A stretch of 64,000 nt of DNA from an uncultured Clostridia bacterium. GTDB taxonomy: Bacteria > Bacillota > Clostridia > Oscillospirales > Acutalibacteraceae. Below, in pieces: positions 16,542-25,450 of this stretch. The DNA is taken from the NCBI GenBank assembly GCA_947598155.1, contig CANQFC010000005.1:17115-81114 (forward strand). Direction: 5' to 3'. Each line of letters starts with the position of its first letter. Positions within the stretch are counted from its first letter, which is position 1. A program made the position numbers and the translations under genes. The notes under the pieces are model-generated. The model saw only the letters and a program-made list of their open reading frames with translations, did not search any database and was not told the origin of the DNA.

Positions 16542-17954
16542 ATGAGAGTTCTTGAAAATATTGAGCCGAAGAAAGTGTTTGAATATTTTGAGGATTTGTG
16601 CGCCGTTCCGCACGGTTCGGGCAATACAAAGGGTATAAGCGATTACTGTGTAAATTTTGCCGAAACGCACGGACTTTCATATACCCAAGACGAGCTTAAT
16701 AACGTTATTATAAGAAAAAAAGCGAGTAAGGGCTATGAAAACAGCCCGACTGTTATTTTGCAGGGGCATTTGGATATGGTGTGCGAGAAAGACAAAACCT
16801 CTTCGCACGATTTTAGAAAAGACGGTCTGTCGCTCTTGTTAGACGGCGATTTTGTGTCGGCAAACGGAACGACCTTAGGCGGTGATGACGGAATTGCCGT
16901 TGCAATGGCGCTCAGCATTCTAAGTGATGCAAACGCTTTGCATCCGCCGCTGGAGGCGCTTTTCACTACCGATGAAGAAACCGGAATGTACGGCGCGGCA
17001 GGGCTTGACGTTTCAAAATTACAGGGCAGGATTCTAATAAACATCGACTCCGAAAACGAAGGCGTCTTAACCGCCGGATGCGCAGGCGGAGCGCGGGCGC
17101 ATATAAAGAAACCGATATTTTTCGGTGAATCGGCAAAAACGCGGAAAATAGTTATATCCGGGCTTAAAGGCGGCCATTCCGGCGTTGAAATCCATAAAAA
17201 CAGACATAATGCAAACGTTTTGATGGCAGAGCTTTTAACAAAAATACCGAATTTTCGTTTGGCAGGCATTTGCGGCGGAGATAAAGACAACGTTATCCCT
17301 AATACGTGTGAATGTTTGATTTTCTCCGACTGCGATTTAACGGAAATTACCGAAACTTTTGTCAAAGATAAATATAATTCCGCCGACCCTAATCTGAAAA
17401 TTTCAGTAACAGACGGGGATTTTCTGCCTCTTATGAGCGAAAAAGACTCAAAGGAAACAGCAAATATGATTTGCGCTTTTCCGAACGGAGTGCAAAAAAT
17501 GAGCGCTCAAATTCCCTCTCTCGTTCAGACTTCTCTTAACCTTGGCTCGGTAAAAATTGAAGATAACGATTTGATTTGCACTTTTTCCGTAAGGAGTTCG
17601 GTGAATTCCGAAAAATACGAGCTTTTAAGAACGCTGAAAAGCATTGCCGATGATTTCGGCGCTCGCTTTGGCGACAGCGGCCATTACCCCGCTTGGGAGT
17701 ACAGGGAAAATTCACGCCTCAGGCGCGTGATGATTAAAACATTTGAGGAGCTTTACGGCAGAAAACCTGCTGAGGTTGACGTTATCCACGCGGGGCTTGA
17801 ATGCGGCATATTCTGCGATAAAATCGACGGACTTGACGCGGTTTCTTTTGGACCCGATTTGTTCGATATTCACACTCCCTGTGAGCGCCTTTCAGTTTCG
17901 TCTGTTCGCAGAACCTACAAATTCCTCTGCGAAACTCTTAAAGCTTTAAGGTGA
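16542..17954 (+). CDS. pepD: Beta-Ala-His (Xaa-His) dipeptidase, M20C family
   Basis: 470 residues. Zinc ligands and catalytic residues appear in order: LQGHLDMVCEKD (His and Asp), LGGDDGIAVAMAL, TTDEETGMYGA (general-base Glu), and the final FDIHTPCERLSV histidine. The length is typical of aminoacyl-histidine dipeptidases. It acts in the cytoplasm on small peptides. pepT starts 4 bp after its stop, so the two peptidases form an operon. Confidence 0.92.
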   Translation: MRVLENIEPKKVFEYFEDLCAVPHGSGNTKGISDYCVNFAETHGLSYTQDELNNVIIRKKASKGYENSPTVILQGHLDMVCEKDKTSSHDFRKDGLSLLLDGDFVSANGTTLGGDDGIAVAMALSILSDANALHPPLEALFTTDEETGMYGAAGLDVSKLQGRILINIDSENEGVLTAGCAGGARAHIKKPIFFGESAKTRKIVISGLKGGHSGVEIHKNRHNANVLMAELLTKIPNFRLAGICGGDKDNVIPNTCECLIFSDCDLTEITETFVKDKYNSADPNLKISVTDGDFLPLMSEKDSKETANMICAFPNGVQKMSAQIPSLVQTSLNLGSVKIEDNDLICTFSVRSSVNSEKYELLRTLKSIADDFGARFGDSGHYPAWEYRENSRLRRVMIKTFEELYGRKPAEVDVIHAGLECGIFCDKIDGLDAVSFGPDLFDIHTPCERLSVSSVRRTYKFLCETLKALR

Positions 17955-17958
17955 GAAA

Positions 17959-19158
17959 ATGAACATTAAAGACAGATTTTTAAAATATGTTTCATTTGAA
18001 ACAACTTCAAGCGAGGCGGGTGAAAGCTCTCCGTCAACAGACGGGCAAAAAGTATTTGCGGAATACCTTAAAAATGAGCTTGAAGAAATCGGGCTTAAAG
18101 ACGTTTGCTTAGATGAGAACGGCTATCTTTACGCTTTTTTGCCCGCGAACAACGGCTCTGAAAACTCAATCGGATTTATTGCTCATATGGATACTTCGCC
18201 GTCGGTTTCGGGTAAGGAAATCAAGCCGGAATCCGTGTTATACACAGGCGGCGCCATAAAACTAAAAAAATGCGGTGAAATCAGCGCGGCGGTTTATCCG
18301 TTCCTGCAGGATTTTGTCGGTCAGGAGCTTATTGTTACAGACGGGACAACTTTGCTCGGAGCGGACGATAAGGCCGGAATTGCCGAAATTGTCACGGCGT
18401 GCGGCTATCTTTTAACGCACCCGGAAATTAAGCACAAGGGTATAGCGCTCTGCATAACGCCCGATGAGGAAATCGGCAGGGGAGCGGACAGATTTAATTT
18501 TGAAAAATTTCACGCAAAATGCGCCTATACCGTGGACGGCGGACTCTTGGGCGAAATCGAATATGAAAATTTTAACGCCGCTTCTGCCGTCTTTACAGTT
18601 AACGGAATAAACATTCACCCGGGCGACGCAAAAAATAAAATGAAAAACGCAATCCTTATTGCGTTGGAATTGATGGCCCTTTTCCCAAAGGCGGAAACGC
18701 CCGCGCATACGGAAAAGTATGAGGGATTTTACCATATTTGCAAAATTTCAGGCGATGAAACCGAAACAACGGTTGAAATGATAATCCGCGACCACGACAG
18801 AAAATTGTTTGAAAAGAGGAAGAGCTTTGCCGAAAACGCCGTTTCTTATATAAATTCGGTTTACGGCGACGGAACGGTCGATGTAAAGATAAAAGACAGC
18901 TATTACAATATGAAACCCAAGATTTTGCCTCATATTGAGCTTATAAGAAACGCTCAAACCGCGATGAAAAATGTCGGCGTTACGCCTAAAACCGTTCCGA
19001 TACGGGGCGGCACGGACGGAGCGAGGCTCTCTTACGAAGGGCTTCCCTGCCCGAATCTCTCAACGGGCGGCGCCAATTTTCACAGCGTTCACGAATTTGT
19101 GTCGGTGGATTCAATGGTAAAAATGACCGAGGTGCTGATTGAGCTTTCCAAAATGTGA
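17959..19158 (+). CDS. pepT: Peptidase T (tripeptide aminopeptidase), M20B family
   Basis: 399 residues; AAGGTGAG lies just before the ATG inside the pepD 3' end. Motifs: IAHMDTSPS (zinc His and Asp), GTTLLGADDKAGIAE, CITPDEEIGRGAD with the catalytic Glu pair, and the C-terminal GGTDGARLSYEGLP. It releases N-terminal residues from tripeptides. A clear terminator follows. Confidence 0.95.
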   Translation: MNIKDRFLKYVSFETTSSEAGESSPSTDGQKVFAEYLKNELEEIGLKDVCLDENGYLYAFLPANNGSENSIGFIAHMDTSPSVSGKEIKPESVLYTGGAIKLKKCGEISAAVYPFLQDFVGQELIVTDGTTLLGADDKAGIAEIVTACGYLLTHPEIKHKGIALCITPDEEIGRGADRFNFEKFHAKCAYTVDGGLLGEIEYENFNAASAVFTVNGINIHPGDAKNKMKNAILIALELMALFPKAETPAHTEKYEGFYHICKISGDETETTVEMIIRDHDRKLFEKRKSFAENAVSYINSVYGDGTVDVKIKDSYYNMKPKILPHIELIRNAQTAMKNVGVTPKTVPIRGGTDGARLSYEGLPCPNLSTGGANFHSVHEFVSVDSMVKMTEVLIELSKM

Positions 19159-19175
19159 ATAGGCAACAAACAAAA

Positions 19176-19200
19176 GGCCGAGTCTGAGCTCGGCCTTTTT
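19176..19200 (+). terminator. Intrinsic terminator after pepDT
   Basis: GGCCGAG (19176-19182) pairs with CTCGGCC (19189-19195) around a 6-nt loop. It is flanked by AAAA and a TTTTT run and lies 18 bp past the pepT stop. Confidence 0.95.
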
Positions 19201-19339
19201 ATTTTTTGAAGAAGAGAGTATATTTTTTGCAGGAATGTATTTTTTGCATTGCCGCGCCATTCGGCGGCGCAGGCCTATTACTTAAAAATAAACGCAAATA
19301 AAAATTACTGAAACCGCGTTTTATCTTATTCTCGTAATA

Positions 19340-20173
19340 TTATATTTCAATTCCGTTTTCGTCCGCGATAAATTTTACCACGCTGTCGCCGTTGTTTTCG
19401 CCTATTATTATGTCGGCGACCGCTTTTACTTGCGGCGCCGCGTTGTTAACCGCAACGGCGCGGTCGGCAGTCCTCAACATAGGTATGTCGTTAAGGTTAT
19501 CGCCGAAAGCGACTGTTTCGTCTGCGTTTGCATATTCTTTCAAAAAATTTACGGCGTTTGCCTTAGAGGCGGTATCCGCGAAAATTTCAATAAGCCAGCC
19601 GTCTGTGTAGCTGTCGGGGTAAAACGCGAAATTTACGCCCTGCGTGTTTTCAAGTTCTTCCACTGCGGGTAAAAGCATTTCTTTCGGCGCGAAGAAATTA
19701 AAATATACGGGATTTTGATTTTCGGGCAGTTCGTACAGCGATTCAATCTTATAAAATCTGCCGTCAAGCATTTTTTTGCGCGTTTCAAAGAACCACTGCA
19801 TTGCCGGCGTATCAATATCCGAACACCAAATTGAAAGCTTTTCGCCGTCAAATGAAAAGACGTTCGGGTGAAGAGAATGTTTTTTAAAAATGTCAAGCGT
19901 GTTTTTATAAGGAGCATTCTTTATTTTGCAGTATTTGATTACACGGTTATCAGTAAAATCATAGATAAAAACTCCGTTCATAAGCACGGCGGGCGCAGAA
20001 AGAGGAACGTTTTTTAAAAGTTGTCCGCCAGTTATCATACTCCGCGCGGTTGCAACGGTAAAAAGTACTCCTTTTTCGTAAAATTGTTTTATTTTTGCCG
20101 TTTCGTATTCCGAAAGGGAGGCGTCGGAATGAAGCAAAGTTCCGTCAAGATCGGTTACATATAATGTTTTCAT
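19340..20173 (-). CDS. HAD-superfamily Cof-type sugar/nucleotide phosphatase
   Basis: 277 residues; AGGGGGA precedes the ATG. Motif I is TDLDGTLLHSD, motif II is the Thr of FTVATAR, a Lys lies around KANAVNFLKEY, and motif IV is AFGDNLNDIPML. The Cof/C2B cap domain is present by length. Cytosolic, Mg-dependent; the substrate is not predictable. It is transcribed against its neighbours. Confidence 0.9.
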   Translation of the reverse strand: MKTLYVTDLDGTLLHSDASLSEYETAKIKQFYEKGVLFTVATARSMITGGQLLKNVPLSAPAVLMNGVFIYDFTDNRVIKYCKIKNAPYKNTLDIFKKHSLHPNVFSFDGEKLSIWCSDIDTPAMQWFFETRKKMLDGRFYKIESLYELPENQNPVYFNFFAPKEMLLPAVEELENTQGVNFAFYPDSYTDGWLIEIFADTASKANAVNFLKEYANADETVAFGDNLNDIPMLRTADRAVAVNNAAPQVKAVADIIIGENNGDSVVKFIADENGIEI

Positions 20174-20269
20174 ATTTTCCCCCTTATGTTTTTAACGTTA
20201 TTTTACAGTACGGTTTAAAAATTGTCAAACGGTATTGCTTTTGTTGCAGAAAAATGTTTTAATATATTT

Positions 20270-20320
20270 TAAGCAAGATGTCCCCGCCTCTTCAATAAGG
20301 GGCAGACCCATTATTGAATA
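20270..20320. repeat. Short, internally deleted copy of the palindromic intergenic repeat
   Basis: AAGCAAGATGTCCCCGCCTC joins directly to TTCAATAAGGGGCAGACCC and ATTATTGAAT. It therefore retains only the two element ends. It lies 16 bp before the gene at 20336. Confidence 0.65.
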
Positions 20321-20335
20321 AAAAGGAGTGGTTTT

Positions 20336-21097
20336 ATGGACTTTAAAACAGGCCCGTTAATGTATTGCCTTGCGGCAGGGGTAATAATTTTTGTTATTGT
20401 TCAGTCCGTATTTTTTATGGCAAAAGCGTGGAAACGGGGTAAGGAAATCGGTATAGAAAGCGAAAAAATGAAACAGACCGTAATTTCAAGCGTGCTTTTT
20501 ACGATTGCTCCCGCAATATCGATTTTGGCAACTGTTTTGGCGCTCGCGTCCGCGCTTGGAATAGTCCTTCCGTGGATTCGCCTTTCCGTTATCGGAAACC
20601 TTGCCTATGAAACCGTAGCGGCTGAGAGCGCAGTCGGCGTTTTCGGTTCGTCGCTTGCAAATGAAATCAAAGACCCGAGGCAGTTTTCAACTATCGCGTG
20701 GACTATGACTATCGGCTCATGCTTTCCGCTTATTCTTCTGCCGATACTCTGTAAAAAAATACATAAGGCGACTCGTAAAATAACATCAAAAAGCAACTCT
20801 TCAAACGCGCTCGGGGATATTCTCGGAGCGGCGGCGTTTATAGGAATTATTGCCGCTTTTATTTCGCGGGCAGTGGCGGGGGTTCCGTCCGACGGCCCTT
20901 CGGCAGGTTTTATGTCGGTATCGGTTCTTCTTTCGGCAATGATTTTCACAATAGCGCTCGACTATTTGTGCAGAAAGAAAAATTTGACCAAGCTCGACCC
21001 GTTTGTACTGCCGCTCGCGATGTTCGGCGCAATGGGCATAGCGATTTTGTTTACTCAGGTTTTGCCCTCGGGTATTACCGAGTTTACTTGGAGATAG
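20336..21097 (+). CDS. Multi-helix membrane protein, DUF5058-like
   Basis: 253 residues; AAAAAGGAGTG precedes the ATG. About seven predicted membrane helices are separated by short basic loops. A conserved-looking polar segment AAESAVGVFGSSL sits between helices 3 and 4. It resembles the DUF5058 membrane family of Clostridia, by memory rather than by search. It is paired with the next membrane gene 15 bp downstream, so a two-subunit membrane complex, perhaps a transporter, is the natural inference. Confidence 0.6.
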   Translation: MDFKTGPLMYCLAAGVIIFVIVQSVFFMAKAWKRGKEIGIESEKMKQTVISSVLFTIAPAISILATVLALASALGIVLPWIRLSVIGNLAYETVAAESAVGVFGSSLANEIKDPRQFSTIAWTMTIGSCFPLILLPILCKKIHKATRKITSKSNSSNALGDILGAAAFIGIIAAFISRAVAGVPSDGPSAGFMSVSVLLSAMIFTIALDYLCRKKNLTKLDPFVLPLAMFGAMGIAILFTQVLPSGITEFTWR

Positions 21098-21112
21098 TGT
21101 GGGGTGAACATT

Positions 21113-21775
21113 ATGAAAAAAGAGAGAACTTATATTGACAAAATACACGTTTGGGGCGCCGTATGGTCTGTCGCGGCGCTGTTGGTACTTTTTTCCGTTC
21201 CGTTTATTTTTTCGCTCCGCTATGACGCGTTCCCTGAACTGCGCATACTGTTAAAGGCGCTTTCAACCGTTATTACGGTCTATTGGACTACCGCAATAAT
21301 TGAGGTCTTGACTTATACGCCTATGCTCGGCGCAGGCGGAACATACCTTTCGTTTCTTTCGGGAAATATCACTAATTTAAAAATGCCGTGCGCTATGAAC
21401 GCTATGGAGAGGGCGAATGTCAGGGCAAACAGTGAAGAGGGCGAGATAATTTCAACAATATCAATAGCCGCGTCGTCGATAACAACAACGGTTATTATTG
21501 CGGCAGGCGTGCTTTTGTTTGCGCCGGTTTTGCCCAAAATTTTAGCCGAAGGCTCCGTTATTAAGCCGGCGTTTGAATATGTTGTGCCTGCCCTGTTCGG
21601 GGCGCTGGGCGCTTCATATTTCGCAAAATATTGGCGCATTTCAATTCTGCCCATTGCGGTTGGAATTCTCGTCTACATTTTCGCTCCGTCTATGGCTGTG
21701 GGAACAATGATTTTTATTACGATAGTCGTAAGTATATTGGGCGCGCTGGGAATGTATAAGGCGAAACTTATTTGA
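21113..21775 (+). CDS. Multi-helix membrane protein, partner of the DUF5058-like protein
   Basis: 220 residues from the ATG at 21113, with GTGGGGTG just upstream (a GTG at 21104 is possible). Six or so hydrophobic helices. The segment TYTPMLGAGGTYLSFLSGN followed by KMPCAMNAM resembles substrate-binding re-entrant loops of secondary transporters. It is encoded in tandem with the preceding gene and ended by a strong terminator, so the pair is an isolated two-gene unit. Function unknown. Confidence 0.6.
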   Translation: MKKERTYIDKIHVWGAVWSVAALLVLFSVPFIFSLRYDAFPELRILLKALSTVITVYWTTAIIEVLTYTPMLGAGGTYLSFLSGNITNLKMPCAMNAMERANVRANSEEGEIISTISIAASSITTTVIIAAGVLLFAPVLPKILAEGSVIKPAFEYVVPALFGALGASYFAKYWRISILPIAVGILVYIFAPSMAVGTMIFITIVVSILGALGMYKAKLI

Positions 21776-21811
21776 CGGATTTATCGGGATTTGCCGACTT
21801 AAATTAAGAGT

Positions 21812-21848
21812 TAACGGGCCGCAAAGCTTGCGGTCCGTTATATTTTTA
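21812..21848 (+). terminator. Intrinsic terminator
   Basis: TAACGGGCCGCAA (21812-21824) pairs with TTGCGGTCCGTTA (21828-21840), followed by TATTTTTA. It separates the membrane pair from the inositol operon. Confidence 0.9.
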
Positions 21849-21911
21849 CTTGATTTTTTCCGTTTGCAGTAATAATTTTAAGTGAAAAATTTAATTAAAA
21901 TCACTTGTAAA

Positions 21912-21943
21912 TATTGTATTTTAAAGTATTAAGTGATACAATA
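21912..21943 (+). promoter_or_regulatory. Candidate operator upstream of the inositol operon
   Basis: Perfect 8-bp inverted repeat TATTGTAT (21912-21919) / ATACAATA (21936-21943). A second inverted pair, AAGTGA...TCACTT, lies just upstream (about 21880-21906), and AAGTGATACAAT is embedded in the right half. The position 40-70 bp before the first start codon fits a repressor site of GntR or LacI type. No regulator gene is linked. Confidence 0.45.
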
Positions 21944-21980
21944 CTACCGATTAAATTATTTTACGGGGAGGTATGCCCTA

Positions 21981-22820
21981 ATGTCGCTTGTACCTATGAA
22001 AGCTCTGCTGTCTGAGGCCGAAGAAAGAAATGCTGCGGTAGGCGCGTTTTCGGTCGGCAATATGGAAATGGTTATCGGCGCGGTTGCCGCCGCGGAGGAG
22101 CTTAATACGCCAATAATTCTTCAAATTGCCGAGGTACGTCTGAAAAACTCTCCCTTGGAGCTTATGGGGCCGATGATGATTTCGGCGGCAAAAAACGCGA
22201 AAGTGCAAATAGCCGTTCATCTTGACCATGGTCTTAATTTTGAGACGGTGCAAAAAGCCCTTGGCTTGGGATTTACGTCCGTTATGTTTGACGGTTCTCT
22301 GCTCCCGCTTGAAAAAAATATTCAGGCGGTAAAAAAGGTTTGCGCCGAGGCCGCGAAATACGGCGCTACCGTTGAGGCAGAGCTCGGAGTTGTAGGCGGC
22401 AATGAGGGCGAGGGCAAACAACACGAAATCCTTTGCACTAACCCCGACGACGCAAAAATTTTCTGCGATGAAACGGGAGTAGACGCTTTGGCGGTGGCAA
22501 TAGGCAACGCTCACGGCAATTATCCGGTTTTGCCGTCTCTCAGGTTCGACGTTCTTGACGATATAAATAAAACGGTGGACACTCCGCTTGTCCTTCACGG
22601 CGGTTCGGGAATTACCGATGAAATGTTCCGTCAGGCAATAATGCTTGGCGTAAGAAAGGTAAATATCGCTACGGCCTCTTTTAACCGATTGGCGGAATCC
22701 GCAAAGGAATATTGCGATACTCACGAACAGGTAAACTACTTTGACCTTTCAAAAGCGGAGGCCGAGGGAGTTTACGAAAACGTTAAACGTCATATAAAAG
22801 TATTCAGCTTTATAGATTAA
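21981..22820 (+). CDS. iolJ: Class II fructose-bisphosphate/DKGP aldolase family protein
   Basis: 279 residues; GGGGAGG lies 9 bp upstream of the ATG at 21981. Class II aldolase motifs: NTPIILQIAE, zinc-ligand HLDHGLNFE, FDGS, EAELGVVGGNEGE and HGGSGITDE. As first gene of an iol operon it probably cleaves 2-deoxy-5-keto-D-gluconate-6-phosphate into dihydroxyacetone phosphate and malonic semialdehyde. A glycolytic or tagatose-type aldolase cannot be excluded from sequence. Confidence 0.85.
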   Translation: MSLVPMKALLSEAEERNAAVGAFSVGNMEMVIGAVAAAEELNTPIILQIAEVRLKNSPLELMGPMMISAAKNAKVQIAVHLDHGLNFETVQKALGLGFTSVMFDGSLLPLEKNIQAVKKVCAEAAKYGATVEAELGVVGGNEGEGKQHEILCTNPDDAKIFCDETGVDALAVAIGNAHGNYPVLPSLRFDVLDDINKTVDTPLVLHGGSGITDEMFRQAIMLGVRKVNIATASFNRLAESAKEYCDTHEQVNYFDLSKAEAEGVYENVKRHIKVFSFID

Positions 22821-22831
22821 GGAGATAAAAA

Positions 22832-23848
22832 ATGAAATACATTGAATTTGACAATTCTAAGGAATTTGACTTAATTCTTTTGGGCAGAGTCGCGGTAGAC
22901 CTCAATCCCGTGGATTATTACTGCCCTCTTAACGAAAGCACAACCTTTAAAAGGTACCTCGGGGGCTCGCCGGCAAATATCGCAGTAGGTCTTGCAAGGC
23001 TCGGCAAAAAGGTCGGCTTTTTCGCCCGCGTTTCCGACGACCAGTTAGGCAAATTTGTAACCGATTACTTTGAAAATGAGGGAATTGACACGTCTCACAT
23101 CAAAAAATGCACAAACGGCGAAAAAATCGGCCTTACATTTACGGAAATCAAATCGGAGACGGAGAGCTCGATTGTAATGTACCGCAACGAGGCCGCAGAT
23201 TTAAAGCTGGAGGTTTCGGACATTGACGAGGATTACATAAAAAGGGGCAAGGCTCTGCTCATTTCGGGTACGGCGCTTTGCGAAAGCCCGTCAAGAGAGG
23301 CGGCGTTAAAAGCGGTTATGCTCGCCAAAAGGAACAATATCCCGGTTATTTTCGACATTGATTACCGCGCGTATAATTGGAAAAACGATGATGAAATATC
23401 AATTTATTATTCTTCCGTTGCCCGTGAGGCGGATATTATTCTCGGTTCAAGAGAAGAGTACGATCTTACCGAAAAGCTGATTAAGCCCGGTATGACCGAT
23501 AAAGAAACCGCCGCTTACTGGCATAATCAGAACGCTAAAATCGTAGTAATTAAGCATGGCAAGAAAGGCTCTACGGCTTATACAAACGACGGCGAAAGCT
23601 ACAATATTAAGCCTTTCCCGATTAAATTGCTCAAATCCTTCGGCGGAGGGGACGGCTACGCCTCATCTTTCCTTTACGGACTGCTTGAGGGCTTTGAGAT
23701 AATCGACGCCCTTGAATTCGGCTCCGCCTCCGCCTCACTGCTTGTCGCCTCCCACGCCTGCTCTCAGGATATGCCCACGGCAGGGGCGGTAAAGGACTTT
23801 ATTAAAAAGGAAAAAGAAGAGTACGGGGAAATGATAGCCAGAGGTTAA
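22832..23848 (+). CDS. iolC: 5-dehydro-2-deoxygluconokinase
   Basis: 338 residues; AAGGAGAT precedes the ATG. PfkB family: GRVAVDLNPVDYY and YLGGSPANIAVGLARLG at the N-terminus, FDIDYRAYNW, and the GGGDGYASSF anion-hole motif with catalytic Asp. It phosphorylates 2-deoxy-5-keto-D-gluconate in myo-inositol breakdown. It lies between the aldolase and iolB. Confidence 0.93.
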   Translation: MKYIEFDNSKEFDLILLGRVAVDLNPVDYYCPLNESTTFKRYLGGSPANIAVGLARLGKKVGFFARVSDDQLGKFVTDYFENEGIDTSHIKKCTNGEKIGLTFTEIKSETESSIVMYRNEAADLKLEVSDIDEDYIKRGKALLISGTALCESPSREAALKAVMLAKRNNIPVIFDIDYRAYNWKNDDEISIYYSSVAREADIILGSREEYDLTEKLIKPGMTDKETAAYWHNQNAKIVVIKHGKKGSTAYTNDGESYNIKPFPIKLLKSFGGGDGYASSFLYGLLEGFEIIDALEFGSASASLLVASHACSQDMPTAGAVKDFIKKEKEEYGEMIARG

Positions 23849-23863
23849 TAACGGTGGAGCGTT

Positions 23864-24556
23864 ATGATAAAGGGACTGTATAAAAGTAAAAGGTTAAAAA
23901 TAATTATAAGTGTTTTTATGTGCGTTTGTTTATTTCTTGCAGGCTTTTTTATAGGCATTAACGCATATGTCATTTCTTACGCCAAAGACTTTATTATAAA
24001 AACAGACGCTCTTTCTTCGCATAACTTTGACTGTATAATGGTACTCGGCGCAGGGCTTTGGGACGGCGAACCGTCGCCTATGCTTAAAGAAAGGCTTGAT
24101 TTCGGACTTGAAGCGTATAACACCGGGTGCAGTGAAAAATTACTTATGTCGGGCGACCACGGAAAAGCCGACTACGACGAAGTAAATGCTATGAAGGATT
24201 ATGTTATAAACGAGGGTGTGGATAAGGAAAGCGTATTCCTTGACCACGCGGGCTTTTCAACATATGAGTCTATGTACCGCGCGAGGGATATTTTTAAGAC
24301 CGAAAAAATGCTTATTGTTACCCAAAAATATCATCTTTACCGCGCGGTGTACATTGCAAGGAAGCTCGGTATTGACGCTTACGGATTTGACAGGGAAGAG
24401 CTTAAATACCCGCTTTATAACGATTTAAGGGAATCGGCGGCAAGGTTCAAGGATTTTTTCTGGTGTCTTTTTAAGCCGGAGCCGACTTACCTTGGCGAGT
24501 CTGTTCCCATACAGTCTTCAAGCGGTTCATTAACTGACGACAAGGTCAGGGTATAA
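23864..24556 (+). CDS. YdcF/SanA-like (DUF218) membrane-anchored protein
   Basis: 230 residues; TGGAGCGTT precedes the ATG. One N-terminal membrane helix (about 10-32) is followed by the DUF218 domain: MVLGAGLWDGEPSPMLKERL, LLMSGDHGKADYDE, and STYESMYRARDIF. Family members are proposed to act at the cell envelope (SanA is linked to vancomycin barrier function). Its place inside an inositol catabolic operon, 15 bp after iolC and 23 bp before iolB, is unusual and has no pathway explanation. Confidence 0.8.
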   Translation: MIKGLYKSKRLKIIISVFMCVCLFLAGFFIGINAYVISYAKDFIIKTDALSSHNFDCIMVLGAGLWDGEPSPMLKERLDFGLEAYNTGCSEKLLMSGDHGKADYDEVNAMKDYVINEGVDKESVFLDHAGFSTYESMYRARDIFKTEKMLIVTQKYHLYRAVYIARKLGIDAYGFDREELKYPLYNDLRESAARFKDFFWCLFKPEPTYLGESVPIQSSSGSLTDDKVRV

Positions 24557-24579
24557 TATATAAAAAATGAGGGAAAACG

Positions 24580-25350
24580 ATGTACGAAAATCCTAAGTAT
24601 AACGAAAACAACGAAAAAATACTGTGCCAAAGGAACGGCAAAAACGCCGATATGCTTATGGACATCAGGGTAAAGCTCCTGAAAAAGGGCGAGAGTATGA
24701 CTGTTTGCGAAAAGGAGGACGAAACCGCCATACTTTTGATGGCGGGCGATGTTGATTTTATTTTCGACGGCAAAAGCGAAAACGCCTCCCGCAGAAGTCC
24801 TTTTCTTGATACCGCAACTGCAATACACTTTGCGAGGGGAAACAGCGTTACCATAAGGGCGAACGCCGATTCAAGGCTTGTAATTGAGCAGACCGACAAC
24901 GCAAACGAGTTCGGTATCCATTTTTATAAGGGCGGCGATATGACCGTTCAGCATTTCGGCGCGGACCAGTGGGGCGGAGCGGCCGACAGAAAGGTTCTTA
25001 CGGTTTTCGATTACGAGAACGCTCCGTATTCAAATCTTGTGTTGGGCGAGGTGTTCCACAAGCCCGGCTGTTGGACCAGCTATCCTCCGCATTATCATCC
25101 TCAGCCCGAGGTATATTATTATGAATTTGATAAGCCGCAGGGTTTCGGCGTGGGCTTTAACGGAGACGACTGCTATAAGGTAGGCGACGGGGGCTGTCTG
25201 TGCATTACTCCTATGAGAACGCACCAGCAGGCGTCGGCTCCGGGCTATAATATGTGCTATGTTTGGATGATTCGCCACCTTGACGGCGACCCTTGGGTAA
25301 AAACAAGAATAGACGCGCCCGAACACAAATGGCTTTTAGACGCAGAGTAA
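24580..25350 (+). CDS. iolB: 5-deoxy-glucuronate isomerase
   Basis: 256 residues; GAGGGAAAACG precedes the ATG. Double cupin. The metal-site stretch SYPPHYHPQPEVYYYEF carries the family His/Glu ligands, and MRTHQQASAPGYNMCYVW closes the second cupin. It isomerises 5-deoxy-D-glucuronate to 2-deoxy-5-keto-D-gluconate. Confidence 0.93.
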   Translation: MYENPKYNENNEKILCQRNGKNADMLMDIRVKLLKKGESMTVCEKEDETAILLMAGDVDFIFDGKSENASRRSPFLDTATAIHFARGNSVTIRANADSRLVIEQTDNANEFGIHFYKGGDMTVQHFGADQWGGAADRKVLTVFDYENAPYSNLVLGEVFHKPGCWTSYPPHYHPQPEVYYYEFDKPQGFGVGFNGDDCYKVGDGGCLCITPMRTHQQASAPGYNMCYVWMIRHLDGDPWVKTRIDAPEHKWLLDAE

Positions 25351-25380
25351 TAACGGGCTCTGATTAAATCAAAATTTTTA

Positions 25381-25445
25381 TCACGCCTTGTCGGCTACAA
25401 CAGGGGTTACGTGATTTTATATTTGTAGTCGGAAAGGCTATGTGA
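25381..25445 (+). promoter_or_regulatory. Imperfect hairpin in the iolB-iolD gap
   Basis: TCACGCCTTGTCGGCTACAA (25381-25400) can pair with the segment 25423-25445 (TTGTAGTCGGAAAGGC then TATGTGA). The hairpin includes the likely ribosome site GGAAAGG of iolD. It could tune iolD translation or be an mRNA processing site. Confidence 0.4.
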
Positions 25446-25450
25446 TTATT

